Positions 36,176 through 51,233 of a stretch of DNA of 64,000 nt are shown here, piece by piece. The stretch is from Clarkia xantiana subsp. parviflora (lineage: Eukaryota > Streptophyta > Magnoliopsida > Myrtales > Onagraceae). The notes under the pieces are model-generated. The model saw only the letters and a program-made list of their open reading frames with translations, did no database searches and was not told the origin of the DNA. Within the stretch, counting starts at the first letter, position 1. The number at the start of each line of letters is the position of its first letter. The position numbers were made by a program, and so were the translations under genes. Location: positions 19,833,772 to 19,897,771 of the forward strand of contig JAPTYO010000010.1 in the NCBI GenBank assembly GCA_036873135.1, in the 5' to 3' direction.

Positions 36176-37299
36176 AGTTTTTTTTTTTTTTTTTTTTGCT
36201 TTTTTCATCTCACATTTTGCCATGACTGCCCCAGCGGGTTTTCAATCATGCCCCTCTCCCTGACTTTTGCCTAGGTTTTCAACCTAGCGGGAATTTATCT
36301 TTTTCTCTCTTTTTTCTTTTTTCACATGGAAAGAAAATCTACAGAAACTAATCAACAACAACTACGTTACATGCCCCTAATAGCAGATTAAACCTTTTAA
36401 TTTCTCAGAACTTCTCCGGAGGAAAACTTGTCAAATAAGTTGATTATGTCGATGTCTTGAATGGAGGATCCTTTCAATGGGTGGTCGACACCGACAATAA
36501 TTTCTTCTTCTTCTTCTTCCTCTCAAATGCTCTTTCATTAGCACGGTCGATCTTCATGGAATCTCGATCTTTTTTAATAGGAAGATCTCTGGATGTCTTC
36601 TATCTTCAACCATGCTTGATCTTAACAGGAATGCCCCACGGCTACATCTGACTGGTTCATAATTCGTCGCATGCTGGACGAATGGCCTGGGAGTTGGATT
36701 TTTCAGTGGGCAATGTGCTCGCTATGCGAATGGACCTGCTGCATGTCCTGATTCTCCTGCTCCACAACTTGTATATGTGCACCTGCTGAAAAGTACATGC
36801 CCCCAGTGGCCGACTGAAAATTTCAGAACTTTTTTCGGAAAAGGATTCAGTTGATCGAGTCAAGCTACATTGATCGGCACATTGAATCTTCACGGGATTC
36901 TTGATGATCTCTTGACATGTCCGATCTCAATGGGAGATGCCCTATGGTTACCGCTGGCCACATAACGGTTGTATACCTTGTCTTGAAGCGTATGAATTTT
37001 CACACATGGTAGGTGAAATTTATCATACAAACTCTTCGAAGCGTTCACGTTTCACATGGTTGCGGCATTGGTTGAAGTGATCATCCGACCTGCAAAAGAG
37101 TAGGGGTACTCAAATCTCAAGGAAAGAATTAAGTACAATTTAACGCACCCCAGCGTTAGATATCTCGAGTGTGCAATTTGTTATTTGTGCAACTGGATGA
37201 CTGCATGTTCTTTTTTTGTTGCCCCATTTAGCCGGCATAACTTATGTGTACATGATACCTTAACCAAGGGTACCTGAAAAGAGTGAATGAAAAATCAGT

Positions 37300-38061
37300 G
37301 TAGAGAATATGAGAAATTATGCATGATTTTTTGAAAACTCTAATGTCATTCATTTCATAATTTTGAATTTTTTTTTTTTAAAATGAATCAAAATTTATGA
37401 TCAAATGTGTTTTGCGCCATCATGGAGTTTACTGAGTTTGCTGAGTGCATTATCTGGCTCGAATGCGGGACGAATGCTCAAAACAAAGTTTTTTCAAAAA
37501 GGTTTTCTCGTCCTTTGTTTAAACTCGAATAGTAGCACTCAACTGCACAGTTAAACTATTTTCTCAAAAAAGAATCAAAACTCCCATTTTTTAAATGCTC
37601 GCTCATGCGAATGTTGAGATGACAGTCTTGCCAAAAAAGTGCAATATACCTTGGATAAAAACGAATGACACTTTGAGTTTTTTTTTTAAATGCTCATGCA
37701 TGCTCGAAAGTTAAAATTCTACTGTTAAGAAAGTTACAACTTACAACATATTACCTGAATGATGCATATGAAATGCATTTTTGAAAGTTAAAATTCTATT
37801 CTAAGAAATTCACAACTTACAACATTTTACCTGAATAATGCATATGGAATGCATATTTTGAAATGAAAATTTCAGGTGGATTTTTTTAAAATAGTGCAAT
37901 TGAGATGCATGCGTGAATTTGAAAGCTCTATAGCTAAAAAAAATCACAATTTTTCTGAAAAATGTTTTTTTTATATAAAAAAATAATGCATATTGAATGC
38001 ATGCTAAAAAAAATCAGGTAAAAAGGTTTTTTGAAAATGATGCATATGCAATTCATGTTTG

Positions 38062-38104
<43 letters not shown>

Positions 38105-38507
38105 AAGGGCCAAAAAGGAATTACAAATTTTCTTAATTTTTTTAAAAAATGATGCACATTGAATGCACTAGCAAAATTTTACAAATTACATGAAAAGTTT
38201 TTTTCAAAAAAATAATGCGTATGAAACACATGCTTGAAATAAAATATTCTGGTAAGTAATTTTGAAAACAACACATGGAATACATGTTTGAAACTAAATG
38301 TTCTACGACTAAGAATGTGTATAATCTATTAACATATTATTTTTCCTAAAACAATGCACATGCGATGCACATGAGATGCATACTTGAGATGAAAGTCCTA
38401 CAGTCAAGATAATTTACAAGTTATCTGAAAAGATTTTTTTTGTTTTGTTTTTTTAATGAGGAAAAAAAATGCATCTTGGATGCTCAAAATTAAGAATCAC
38501 GCGAAAA

Positions 38508-38539
<32 letters not shown>

Positions 38540-38709
38540 GATGCATATGAGATGTCCAAAAATAAATACAAGATGCAAACTTAAAAATAAAAGTTCTACA
38601 ACTGAGAAAAATTACAATTTACCTGAAATTTTTTTCGAAAATAATGCATATGATATGCACGTTTTTTGATTAAAAATTCAGATAAAATATTTTTTAAACA
38701 AAGAGCCCT
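37300..38709. repeat. degenerate AATGCATATGAAATGCATG repeat with poly-A/poly-T
   Basis: Imperfect units containing AATGCATATG(A)AATGCAT, AAAATTCT and TTACAACTTACCTG recur about every 70-130 bp, separated by T or A runs. Runs of 34 A (38067-38100) and 28 T (38509-38536) are included. The same repeat resumes at 39358 after the solo LTR. Confidence 0.75.
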
Positions 38710-38714
38710 AAAAC

Positions 38715-39352
38715 TGTTGGATCACGGTTGGAACTCCGGTACGTTCTTGACGGAAGTCTGAACTCCTTTGCTCCAAGTAATCCTGCAAGAAGGGGATAGA
38801 CCGGGCGGTGACCCAGAATCCCTCTCTGATGCTTAAATGAGTTTCTCGACGTAGGCTAGCAAATATCAGTATGTAAGTATCAACGTATCAATCCTGAGGT
38901 AACTCCTTCCTTTATATAGGGGAGGGGTCGCCTCAGTTACCTGTTGAGATAACTGCCATGTTCCGTTTATCTCGGCCAGTAGCCCACGTTCCTTCTTTTC
39001 AGGCCACTTCCCCACTATGTTGATAGTGGGCGTGTTTCTCGGCCTCGTTCTCTGGTGGCAAGTCCCGACGGATGTCGGGGACTCCAGAGTTATCTCCTTG
39101 GGTCACCGCTCGGGGCCCCTCGTCATCGGGACAGGGCCAGCATTCTCAGGGATTCAATATCGGGGCCTACTCAAAGGCATATCATCGGGGCCTACTCAAA
39201 GGCATATCATCGGGAGCGTTCAGCTCGTATGTCGGGACCGACCTTATCGGGTCCTATCGTATTGGTCTTCTAATCCTCTTTTAGGGCCCAGTGGGCCTAC
39301 TTCGCCGTTTAGTCGTCGTTAATGGGCCTAACGGCTATATCGAAACCCATCA
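38715..39352. mobile_element. solo LTR (638 bp)
   Basis: It starts TGTTGGATCACGG and ends AAACCCATCA. The 5-bp duplication AAAAC is perfect (38710-38714, 39353-39357), and the host repeat resumes directly after it. It is GC-richer than its host and includes CTTTATATAGGGGAGGGG (TATA-like, plus strand) and a 25-bp tandem duplication (CGGGGCCTACTCAAAGGCAT, 39162-39211). No internal region is left, so it is probably the product of LTR-LTR recombination. Confidence 0.8.
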
Positions 39353-39357
39353 AAAAC

Positions 39358-40463
39358 TAAGAGAGCTTACGGTTTATCTAAAAAGTTTTTTTTAAATTAA
39401 TGCATATTGGATGCATTATTAAAAATAAAACAATTCAGTTAAAAAGTTGTTTTAAAAATGATGCATAAGGAATGCACGTTCGAATTTAGAAGCTCTAATA
39501 GTTAAAGCGGAATTACAAATTTTCCTAAAAATTCTTTTTTGTTTTTTGTTTTGTTTTTTTAGCAATGCATATACAATACACTAACCAAAATTACAACTTA
39601 CCTGCAAAGTTTTTTTCAAAAATAATGCGTACAAAACACATGTTAAAAATAAAAATTCAGGTAAGAGGTTTTTTTAGAAAAAAAATGCATATGAAATGCA
39701 TGTTCGAAAGGAAGCTCTAATAGCTAAAGAAATTAATTTTTCTGAAATGTTTTTTTTAAGTAATACATACGTAACGCACTAACAAAATTACAACTTACCT
39801 AAGAATTTTTTTTTTCAAATAATGCGCATGAGACGCATATTTAGAATAAAAATTTAGGTAAGGTTTTTTTTAAAAAAAAAAAAACAATGTATCTGAAACA
39901 CGTGTTTAGAAATAAAAATCTACAACTAAGGGACTAGCTACTTAGCTATAAATGTTTTTTTTTTTTCTGAAAATAACGTATACAAAATGCATTTTAAAAT
40001 TAGAAGCTCTAATAGCTAAAAGGGAGTTAAATTTATCATGAAAATATTTTTTTGAAAATAATGTATGAAAGATGCGCTAATCATGAGTTACAACTTACCT
40101 GGATGTTTTTTTTTTTAAATAATGCGCATGAAACGCGTATTTAGAACGAAAATTTAGGTAAGAGGTTTTTTTTTTTTAAATGCAATGAGATGAATGCATG
40201 AGAAATAAAAGCTATACAAACAGTCGTATGATAACATTTACAGCAAAAAAAAAAACATATCATTTAAGGGGGGGGGGGGGGGGGGTAAAAAAATGTGTGG
40301 CTTTGCTCTACAAGTAGGTTCCACTGATAGGTTCCCGACAAGGTGGTTTCCTCACCCCATCATAGGGATCATAAGACCTTCACAAGCGAGTAGAGTTTTT
40401 CCGAGCCGTACCGGCGGCCCAACCGCTTCGGTCGTACCGTACTAAACCTCCGAGGTTCCTAAT
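39358..40463. repeat. continuation of the AATGCATATG repeat and internal 5' end of the large element
   Basis: Units as at 37300-38709 continue to about 40250. A run of 18 G lies at 40268-40285. From 40320 to 40460, read on the minus strand, CGAAGCGGTTGGGCCGCCGG followed by AAAAACTC matches the module at 52990-53030 in the element at 51234. No gene is present. Confidence 0.65.
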
Positions 40464-42199
<1,736 letters not shown>

Positions 42200-42253
42200 C
42201 TATATTTCCTAGAGACAGTGAATCTTTGACATGAAATTTCCAACATCATAAAC

Positions 42254-42313
42254 GACCGCATAGCGCATTGGATTAGCGCGTCTGACTTCGAATTAGAAGG
42301 TCGTGAGTTCGAC
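42254..42313 (+). pseudogene. tRNA-Arg(UCG)-like, truncated in the T-loop, type A
   Basis: Acceptor GACCGCA, D-arm and UCG anticodon are present (loop CTTCGAA). The sequence breaks after GAGTTCGAC and joins CGGATTTGAAATTCCG, spacer that normally lies several hundred bp downstream. Confidence 0.75.
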
Positions 42314-42775
42314 CGGATTTGAAATTCCGAACCCTAAACGCTTGGCCCAACCAAGAGGGCCCGCGTCTGATTCCTACCTCAAAACCCTTGAACAAGCTGC
42401 TTTGAGTAACATGGATTATGTAGTTTGATCTCAATTAAATCTCGGCCTAATTAAGTCTTAATTATAACATATTAAAAAGTTATAAGGTATTAATTATAGA
42501 ATCTAAAATTGTCAACAAGTGGACAAAGTTACAATTTACGTTAAAAACCACAAATTTATTATCATATTATATGAACTGGGGTCTTACAAAATTAAATAAT
42601 GTATCATTCTTTCTTTTTTTTTCTTTTTTTGCGCAGGGTGTCTTTAGGAGGCTCCATTAAAAGGTCAACATTTGTAGTTTAATCCACATTTTGAATAATT
42701 TTCACTAGCACCGTGTTAGTCCTCTACTTCCGAGAGACAATGAATCTTTGTCATTAAGCTTCCAACATCATATAC

Positions 42776-42823
42776 AACCGCATAGCGCAGGGGATTAGAA
42801 AGTCTTAGTTCGCAGTTTGATCT
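42776..42823 (+). pseudogene. tRNA-Arg-derived pseudogene, type B, internal deletion
   Basis: The 5' half AACCGCATAGCGCAGGGGATTAG is present; most of the anticodon and T-arm is gone, and a remnant GTTTGATCT ends it. Confidence 0.7.
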
Positions 42824-43632
42824 TGTTCGTTCACTCATTGGGAGGAAGAATTAGTTTATTGAATTATATTAAGTCTTTACTCTTTTTCTAATTACAACCA
42901 TTTTTGGCTTAAAAATATTATAAGAGTTCTGACTTGTTTCGATTTGTGTCTGTAACTTATATGTGCCTTAGAAGTTGATGAAAATTACAAGCCACGTCAC
43001 TGCCTAAAAGCGGGACCTTGTTGGAGCCTGACTCTCGGAACTTCTATCACATCTCTTTGGAGGCACCACAACTTCGTATGTAAAGTATATAACTAAACTA
43101 ATACTTAACTATAATTTTAGCGAGGGGTTACGCCAAATCACATTCGGATTCGACTTCTGCAAAATTGAGACTTAGACAGAATTCAAATTCTGACTGCCAA
43201 CCGTATTGCCCAACAGAGAGGGCCTGCATCTGATTCCTCCCTCAAAATCCTTGAACAAGCTGGATTGAGTAACATGGACTCTCTAGTTGGATCTCAATTA
43301 AATATCGGTCTAATTAAGTCTCAATTATAAAATAATAAAAAGTTATAAGGTATTAATTATAATATATAAAATTGTCAAAAAGTGGACAAAGTTACAATTT
43401 ACGCTTAAAACCAGCACTTTATTGTAAAACATGAGTTGGGGTCTTATAAAAAGTGAATTATGTATCATTCTTTCTTTTTCTTTTTTCGCGCGCGGTGTCT
43501 TATGGAGGCTCATGCAGAAGGGCAATATTTGTAGCTTGCTCCACATCTAGAATTATTATCACTAGCATCGGGTTAATCATCTTCTTCCTAGAGACAATGA
43601 ATCTTTGTCATGAAGCTTCCAACATCATAAAC

Positions 43633-43679
43633 GACCGCATAGCGCAGTGGATTAGCGCGTCTGACTTCGGATTAGAAGT
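43633..43679 (+). pseudogene. tRNA-Arg(UCG)-like, truncated after the anticodon arm, type A
   Basis: The 5' half is like the intact copies (loop CTTCGGA), but after ATTAGAAG the sequence jumps to CACGCTTGGCC, spacer normally several hundred bp downstream. This is a second, different deletion that starts inside the tRNA. Confidence 0.75.
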
Positions 43680-44117
43680 TCACGCTTGGCCTAAACGAGA
43701 GGGCCCGCGTCTGATTCCTACCTCAAAACCTTTGAATAAGTTGGTTTGAGTAACATGTACTATGTAGTTTGATCTCAATTATATCACGGCCTAATTAAAT
43801 CTTAATTATAACATATTAAAAAGTTATAAGGTATTAATTATAGTATCTAAAATTGTCAACAAGTGGACAAAGTTTCAATTTATGCTTAAAACCACAAATT
43901 TATTATCATATTACATGAACTGGGGTCTTAGAAAAGTAAATCATGTAACATTCTTTTTTTTTTTCTTTTTTTGCGCGGGGTCTCTTATGGAGGCTCCATT
44001 AAAAGGTCAACATTTGTAGTTTGCTCCACATTTTGAATAATTTTCACTAGCACCGGGTTAATCCTCTACTTCCGAAAGACAATGAATTTTTGTCATTAAG
44101 CTTCCAACATCATATAT

Positions 44118-44192
44118 AACCGCATAGCACAGAAGATTAGAAAAGTATGAATTCAGATCAGAAGGTCGTGGGTTCGTCTCCCAATGTGATCT
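44118..44192 (+). pseudogene. tRNA-Arg-derived pseudogene, type B
   Basis: D-arm GCAC…AAAAG, anticodon stem TATGA, loop ATTCAGA. T-arm GTGGGTTCGTCTCCCAA. Confidence 0.75.
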
Positions 44193-44999
44193 TGTTCGTT
44201 CACTCATTGGGAGGAAGAATTGCTTTATTGAATTATATTAAGTCTTTACTCTTTTTCTAAGTACAACCATTTTCCGCTTTAAAAGATTATAAGAGTTCTG
44301 ACTTGTTTCGATTTGTGTCTGTAACTAATATGCCTTAGAAGTTGATGAATATTACAAGCCACGTCACTGCCTTATAGTGGGACCTTGTTGGAGCCTGACT
44401 CTCAGAACTTCTATCACATCTCTTTCGAGGCACCACAACTTCGCATGTAAAGTATATAACTAAACTAATAGTTAACTATAATTTTAGGGAGGGGTTACTC
44501 CATATCACATTTGGATTCGACTTCTGAAAAATTGAGACTTAGACGAATTTCCAATTATGAATGCAAACCGTTTTGCCCAACAGAGAGGGCCCGCATCTAA
44601 TTCCTCCCTCAAAATCCTTGAACAAGCTGGATTGAGTAACATGGATTCTCTAGTTTGATCTCAATTAAATATCGGTCTTACTAAGTCTCAATTATAAAAA
44701 AAATAAAAGTTATAAGGTATTAATTATAATATATAAAATTGTCAAAAAGTAGACATAGTTACAATTTACGCTTAAAACCAGCAATTTATAATATTACATG
44801 AGTTGGGGTCTTATATAAAGTGAATTATGTATCATTCTTTCTTTTTCTTTTTTCACGCGTGGTGTCTTATGGAGGCTCATGCAGAAGGGCACTATTTGTA
44901 GCTTCCTCCACATCTAGAGTAATTATCACTTGCATCGGGTTAATCCTCTTCTTCCTAGAGACAATGAATCTTTGTCTTGAAGTTTCCAACATCATAAAC

Positions 45000-45073
45000 G
45001 AACGCATAGCGCAGTGGATTAGCGTGTCTGACTTCGGATCAGAAGGTTGTGGGTTCGACTCCCACTGTAGTCG
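45000..45073 (+). pseudogene. tRNA-Arg(UCG)-like, decayed acceptor, type A
   Basis: The anticodon arm and B box are perfect. Acceptor GAACGCA/TGTAGTC has two mismatched pairs, and the D-stem has GCGT. Expression is possible; correct folding is less likely. Confidence 0.65.
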
Positions 45074-45879
45074 TGCTCGTTCGCTCTCTGGGAGGAAACA
45101 TAGCTTTATGTAATAATATTAAGTCTTTGCTATTTATGTAATTACAACAATTTTTCCCTTAAAAATATTATAAGAGTTCTGACTTATTTCGATTTGTGTC
45201 TGCAACTAAAAAGACTTATGATTTGATGAAAATTACAAGCCACGTCATTGCCTTATAGTGGGATTTGGTTGGAACGTGACTCTCGTAACTTATATCTCTC
45301 TTTGGAGGCAGCACAACTTCACATGTAAAGTATATAACTAAATTAATAGTTAACTCTATTTTTAGGGAGGGGTCACTCCATATCACATTTGGATTCGAAT
45401 TCTTCGTAATTAAGATTGAGTCGGATTTGAAATTACGAACCCTAAACGCTTGGCCCAATCGAGAGGGCCCGCGTCTGATTCCTACCTCAAAACCTTTGAA
45501 TTAGTTGGTTTGAGTAACATGGACTATATAGTTTGATCTCAATTAAATCTTGGCCTAATTAATTCTTAATTATAACATATTAAAAAGTTATAAGGTATTA
45601 ATTATAGTATCTAAAATTGTCAACAAGTGGACAAAGTTTCAATCTACGCTTAAAACCACAAATTTATTATCATATTACATGAACTGGGGTCTTACAATAG
45701 TAAATCATGTATCATTCTTTTTTTTTCTTTTTTTGCGCGGGGTCTCTTATGGAGGCTCCATTAAAAGGTCAACATTTGTAGTTTTCTCCACATTTTGAAT
45801 AATTTTCACTAGCACCGAGTTAGTCCTCTACTTTCGAGAGACAATGAATCATTGTCATTAAGCTTCCAACATCATATAT

Positions 45880-45954
45880 AACCGCATAGCGCAGAGGATT
45901 AGAAAAGTCTGAATTTGGATCAGAATGTCGTGGGTTCGACTCCCAATGTGATCT
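45880..45954 (+). pseudogene. tRNA-Arg-derived pseudogene, type B (anticodon UUG)
   Basis: The anticodon stem is complete but the loop is ATTTGGA, so the three anticodon bases are TTG. The D-arm is lost (GAAAAG). The B box is perfect. Confidence 0.75.
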
Positions 45955-46753
45955 TGTTCGTTCACACATTGGGAGGAAGAATTGCTTTATTGATCTATAT
46001 TAAGTCTTTACTCTTTTTCTAATTACAACCATTTTTCGCTTAAAAAGATTATAAGAGTTCTGACTTGTTTCGATTTGTGTCTGTAACTAATATGCCTTGG
46101 AAGTTGATGAATATTACAAGCCACGTCAGTTCCTTATAGTGGGACCTTGTTGGAGCCTGACTCTCGGAACTTCTATCACATCTCTTTCAAGGCACCACAA
46201 CTTCGCATGTAAAGTATATAACTAAACTAATAGATAACTATAATTTTAGGGATGGGTTACGCCAAATCACATTTGGATTCGACTTCTGCAAAATTGAGAC
46301 TTAGACGGATTTCAAATTCACAATGCCAACCGTTTTGCCCAACAGAGAGGGCCCGCATCTAATTCCTCCCTCAAAATCCTTGAACAAGCTGGATTGAGTA
46401 ACATGGAATCTCTAGTTGGATCTCAAATTGGTCTAATTAAGTCTCAATTATTAAATAATAAAAAGTTATAAGGTATTAATTATAATATATAAAATTGTCA
46501 AAAAGTGGACATAGATAAAATTTACGCTTAAAACCAGCAATTTATAATATTACATGAGTTGGGGTCTTATAAAAAGTGAATTATGTATTTCTTTCTTTTT
46601 CTTTTTTCACGCGTGGTGTCTTATGGAGGCTCATGCAGAAGGGCACTATTTGTAGCTTCCTCCACATCTAGAGTAATTATGACTTGCATCGGGTTAATCC
46701 TCTTCTTCCTAGAGACAATGAATCTTTGTCTTGAAGTTTCCAACATCATAAAC

Positions 46754-46827
46754 GACCGCATAGCGCAGTGGATTAGCGCGTCTGACTTCGGATCAGAAGG
46801 TCGTGGGTTCGACTCCCACTGTGGTCG
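46754..46827 (+). tRNA. tRNA-Arg (anticodon UCG), intact
   Basis: Base-for-base the same as 22306-22379: all four stems pair, CTTCGGA anticodon loop, perfect B box. The first T run (five T) is about 78 nt downstream (46905). CAACATCATAAAC is upstream. Confidence 0.9.
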
Positions 46828-47634
46828 TGTTCGTTCGCTCTCTGGGAGGAAACATAGCTTTATGTGATAATATTAAGTCTTTGCTATTTAGGTAATTACA
46901 ACAATTTTTCCCTTAAAAATATTATAAGAGTTCTGACTTATTTCGATTTGTGCCTGCAACTAAAACGACTTATGATTTGATGAAAATTACAAGCCACGTC
47001 ATTGCCTTATAGTGGGATTTGGTTGGAGCGTGACTCTCGTAACTTATATCTCTCTTTGGAGGCAGCACAACTTCACATGTAAAGTATATAACTAAATAAA
47101 TAGTTAACTCTATTTTTAGGGAGGGGTCACTCCATATCACATTTTGATTCGAATTCTTCGTAATTAAGATTGAGTCGGATTTGAAATTACGAACCCTAAA
47201 CGCTTGGCCCAATCGAGAGGGCCCGCGTCTTATTCCTACCTCAAAACCTTTGAATAAGTTGGTTTGAGTAACATGGACTATGTAATTTGATCTCAATTAA
47301 ATCTCGGCCTAATTAAGTCTTAATTATAACATATTAAAAAGTTATAAGGTATTAGTTATAGTATCTAAAATTGTCAACAAGTGGACAAAGTTTCAATTTA
47401 CGCTTAAAACCACAAATTTATTATCATATTACATGAACTGGGGTCTTACAATAGTAAATCATGTATCATTCTTTTTTTTTTCTTTTTTTGCGCGGGATCT
47501 CTTATGGAGGCTCCATTAACATGTCAACATTTGTAGTTTGCTCCACATTTTGAATAATTTTCACTAGCACCGGGTTAGTCCACTACTTCCGAGAGACAAT
47601 GAATCTTTGTCATTAAGCTTCCAACATCATATAT

Positions 47635-47709
47635 AACCGCATTGCGCAGAAGATTAGAAAAGTCTTAATTTGGATCAGAAGGTCGTGGGTTCGACTCCCA
47701 ATGTGATCT
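47635..47709 (+). pseudogene. tRNA-Arg-derived pseudogene, type B (anticodon UUG)
   Basis: Loop ATTTGGA, anticodon stem mismatched (TCTTA), D-arm lost (TTGCGCAGAAGATTAGAAAAG), B box perfect. Confidence 0.75.
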
Positions 47710-48514
47710 TGTTCGTTCACACATTGGGAGTAAGAATTGCTTTATTGAATTATATTAAGTCTTTACTCTTTTTCTAATTACAACCATTTTTCGCTTAAAA
47801 AGATTATAAGAGTTCTTACTTGTTTCGATTAGTGTCTGTAACTAATATGTATTAGAAGTTGATGAATATTACAAGCCACGTCACTGCCTTATAGTGGGAC
47901 CTTGTTGGAGGCTGACTCTCGGAACTTCTATCACATCTCTTTCGAGGCACCACAACTTCGCATGTAAAGTATATAACTAAACTAATAGTTAACTATAATT
48001 TTAGGGAGGGGTTACGCAAAATCACATTTAGATTCGACTTCTGCAAAATTGAGACTTAGACGGATTTAAAATTCTGAATGCTAACCGTTTTGCCTAACAG
48101 AGAGGGCCAGCATCTAATACCTCCCTCAAAATCCTTGAACAAGCTGGATTGAGTAACATGGAATCTCTAGTTGGATCCCAATTAAATATCGGTCTAATTA
48201 GTCTCAATTATAAAATAATAAAAAATTATAAGGTATTAATTATAATATATAAAATTGTCAAAAGTGGACATAGTTACAATTTACGCTTAAAACCAGCAGT
48301 TTATAATATTACATGAGTTGGGGTCTTATAAGAAGTGAATTATGTATCATTCTTTCTTTTTCTTTTTTCACGCGTGGTGTCTTATGGAGGCTCATGCAAA
48401 AGGACACTATTTGTAGCACCTTTCACATCTAGAATAAGTATCATTTGCATCGGGTTAATCCTCCTCTTCCTAGAGACAATGAATCTTTGTCATAAAGTTT
48501 CAAACATCATAAAC

Positions 48515-48588
48515 GACCGCATAGCGCAGTGGATTAGCGCGTCTGACTTCGGATCAGAAGGTCGTGGGTTCGACTCTCATTGTGGTCG
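48515..48588 (+). tRNA. tRNA-Arg (anticodon UCG), nearly intact
   Basis: It is identical to the intact copies except for the T-stem 3' strand CTCAT in place of CCCAC; both changes leave G-U pairs, so the stem can form. The B box reads GGTTCGACTCT, one change from consensus. Confidence 0.7.
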
Positions 48589-49408
48589 TGCTCGTTCGCT
48601 CTCTGGGAGGAAATATAGCTTTATGTAATAATAATATTAAGTCTTTGCTATTTTTCTAATTACAACAATTTTTCTATTAAAAATATTATAAGAGTTCTGA
48701 CTTATTTCGATTTGTGTCTGCAACTAAAACGACTTATAAGTTGATGAAATTACAAGCCACGTCATTGCCTTATAGTGGGATTTGGTTGGAGCGTGACTCT
48801 CGGAACTTTTATCACATCTCTTTCGAGGCACCACAACTTCACTTGTAAAGTATATAACTAAATTAATAGTTAACTCTATTTTTAGGGAGGGGTTACTCCA
48901 TATCACATTTGGATTCGATTTCTTCGTAATTAAGATTGAGTCGGATTTGAAATTACAAACCCTAAACGCTTGGCCCAATCGAGAGGGCCCGCGTCTGATT
49001 CGTACCTCAAAAGTCAAAACCTTTGAATAAGTTGGTTTGAGTAACATGGACTATGTAGTTTGATCTCAATTAAATCCCGGCCTAATTAAGTCTTAATTAT
49101 AACATATTAAAAAGTTATAAGGTATTAATTATAGTATCTAAAATTGTTAACAAGTGGACAAAGTTTCAATTTACGCTTAAAACCACAAATTTATTATCAT
49201 ATTACATGAACTGGGGTCTTACAATAGTAAATCATGTATCATTCTTTTTTTTTTTCTTTTTTTGCGCGGGTTCTCTTATGGAGGCTCCATTAACAGGTCA
49301 ACATTTGTAGTTTGCTCCACATTTTGAATAATTTTCACTAGCACCGGGTTAGTCCACTACTTCCGAGAGACAATGAAACTTTTTCATTAAGCTTCCAACA
49401 TCATATAT

Positions 49409-49483
49409 AACCGCATAGCGCAGAGGATTAGAAAAGTCTGAATTTGGATTAGAAGGTCGTGGTTTCGACTCCCAATGTGATCT
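49409..49483 (+). pseudogene. tRNA-Arg-derived pseudogene, type B (anticodon UUG)
   Basis: Loop ATTTGGA, with T-arm GTGGTTTCGACTCCCAA and the D-arm lost. Confidence 0.75.
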
Positions 49484-50286
49484 TGTTCGTTCACACATTG
49501 GGAGGAAGAATTGCTTTATTGAATTATATTAAGTCTTTACTCTTTTTCTAATTACAACCATTTTTCGCTTAAAAAGATTAAAAGAGTTCTGACTTGTTTC
49601 GATTTGTGTCTGTAACTAATATGCCTTGGAAGTTGATGAATATTACAAGCCACGTCACTGCCTTATAGTGGGACCTTGTTGGAGCCTGACTCTCGGAACT
49701 TCTATCACATTTTTTCAAGGCACCACAACTTCGCATGTAAAGTATATAACTAAACTAATAGATAACTATAATTTTAGGGAGGGGTTACGCCAAATCACAT
49801 TTGGATTCGACTTCTGCAAAATTGAGACTTAGACGGATTTCAAATTCTGAATGCCAACCGTTTTGCCCTACAGAGAGGGCCCGCATCTAATTCCTCCCTC
49901 AAAATCCTTGAACAAGCTGGATTGAGTAACATGGAATCTCTAGTTGGATCTCAAATTGGTCTAATTAAGTCTCAATTATAAAATAATAAAAAGTTATAAG
50001 GTATTAATTATAATAATATATAAAATTGTCAAAAAGTGGACATAGTTACAATTTACGCTTAAAACCAGCAATTTATAATATTACATGACTTGGGGTCTTA
50101 TAGAAACTGAATTATGTATCATTCTTTCTTTTTCTTTTTTCACGCGTGGTGTCTTATGGAGGCTCATGCAGAAGGGCACTATTTGTAGCTTCCTCCACAT
50201 CTAGAATAATTATCACTTGCATCGGGTTAATCCTCTTCTTCCTAGAGACAATGAATCTTTGTCTTGAAGTTTCCAACATCATAAAC

Positions 50287-50360
50287 GACCGCATAGCGCA
50301 GTGGATTAGCGCGTCTGACTTCGGATCAGAAGGTCGTGAGTTCGACTCCCACTGTAGTCG
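50287..50360 (+). pseudogene. tRNA-Arg(UCG)-like, two stem mismatches, type A
   Basis: The D and anticodon arms are perfect. The T-stem is GTGAG/CCCAC and the acceptor 3' strand TGTAGTC, one mismatch each. The B box becomes AGTTCGACTCC. Confidence 0.65.
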
Positions 50361-51160
50361 TGCTCGTTTGCTCTCTGGGAGGAAACATAGCTTTAAGTAA
50401 TAATATTATTAAGTCTTTGCTATTTATGTAATTACAACATTTTTTCCCTTAAAAATATTATAAGAGTTCTGACTTATTTCGATTTGTGTACGACTTATGA
50501 TTTGATGAAAATTACAAGCCACGTCATTGCCTTATAGTGGGATTTGGTTGGAGCGTGACTTTCGTAACTTCTATCTCTCTTTGGAGGCAGCACAACTTCA
50601 CATGTAAAGTATATAAACTAAATTAATAGTTAACTCTATTTTTAGGGAGGGGTTACTCCATATCACATTTGGATTCGAATTCTTCGTAATTAAGATTGAG
50701 TCGGATTTGAAATTACGAACCCTAAACGCTTGGCCCAATCGAGAGGGCCCGCGTCTGATTCCTACCTCAAAACCTTTGAATGAGTTGGTTTGAGTAACAT
50801 GGACTATGTAGTTTGATCTCAATTATATCTCGGCCTAATTAAGTCTTAATTATAACATATTAAAAAGTTATAAGGTATTAATTATAGTATCTAAAATTGT
50901 CAACAAGTGGACAAAGTTTCAATCTACGCTTAAAACCACAAATTTATTATCATATTACATGAACTGGGGTCTTACAATAGTAAATCATGTATCATTCTTT
51001 ATATTTTATTTCTTTGCGCGGGGTGTCTTATGGAGGCTCCATTAAAAGGTCAACATTTGTAGTTTGCTCCACATTTTGAATAATTTTCACTAGCACCGGG
51101 TTAGTCCACTACTTCCGAGAGACAATGAATCTTTGTCATTAAGCTTCCAACATCATATAT

Positions 51161-51233
51161 AACCGCATAGCGTAGAGGATTAGAAAAGTCTGAATTTGGA
51201 TCAGAATGTCGTGGGTTCGACTCCCAATGTGAT
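51161..51233 (+). pseudogene. tRNA-Arg-derived pseudogene, type B, split by an LTR element
   Basis: Loop ATTTGGA and perfect B box. The retrotransposon at 51234 is inserted in the 3' acceptor strand; its duplicated target GTGAT (51229-51233, 57845-57849) is part of the tRNA remnant, which resumes as GTGATCTTG at 57845. Confidence 0.85.

Noticed and set aside
45880..45954. tRNA-Gln (UUG anticodon) in type B copies
   Set aside because: The D-arm is destroyed and the rest is tRNA-Arg; the TTG arises from decay of TCG.
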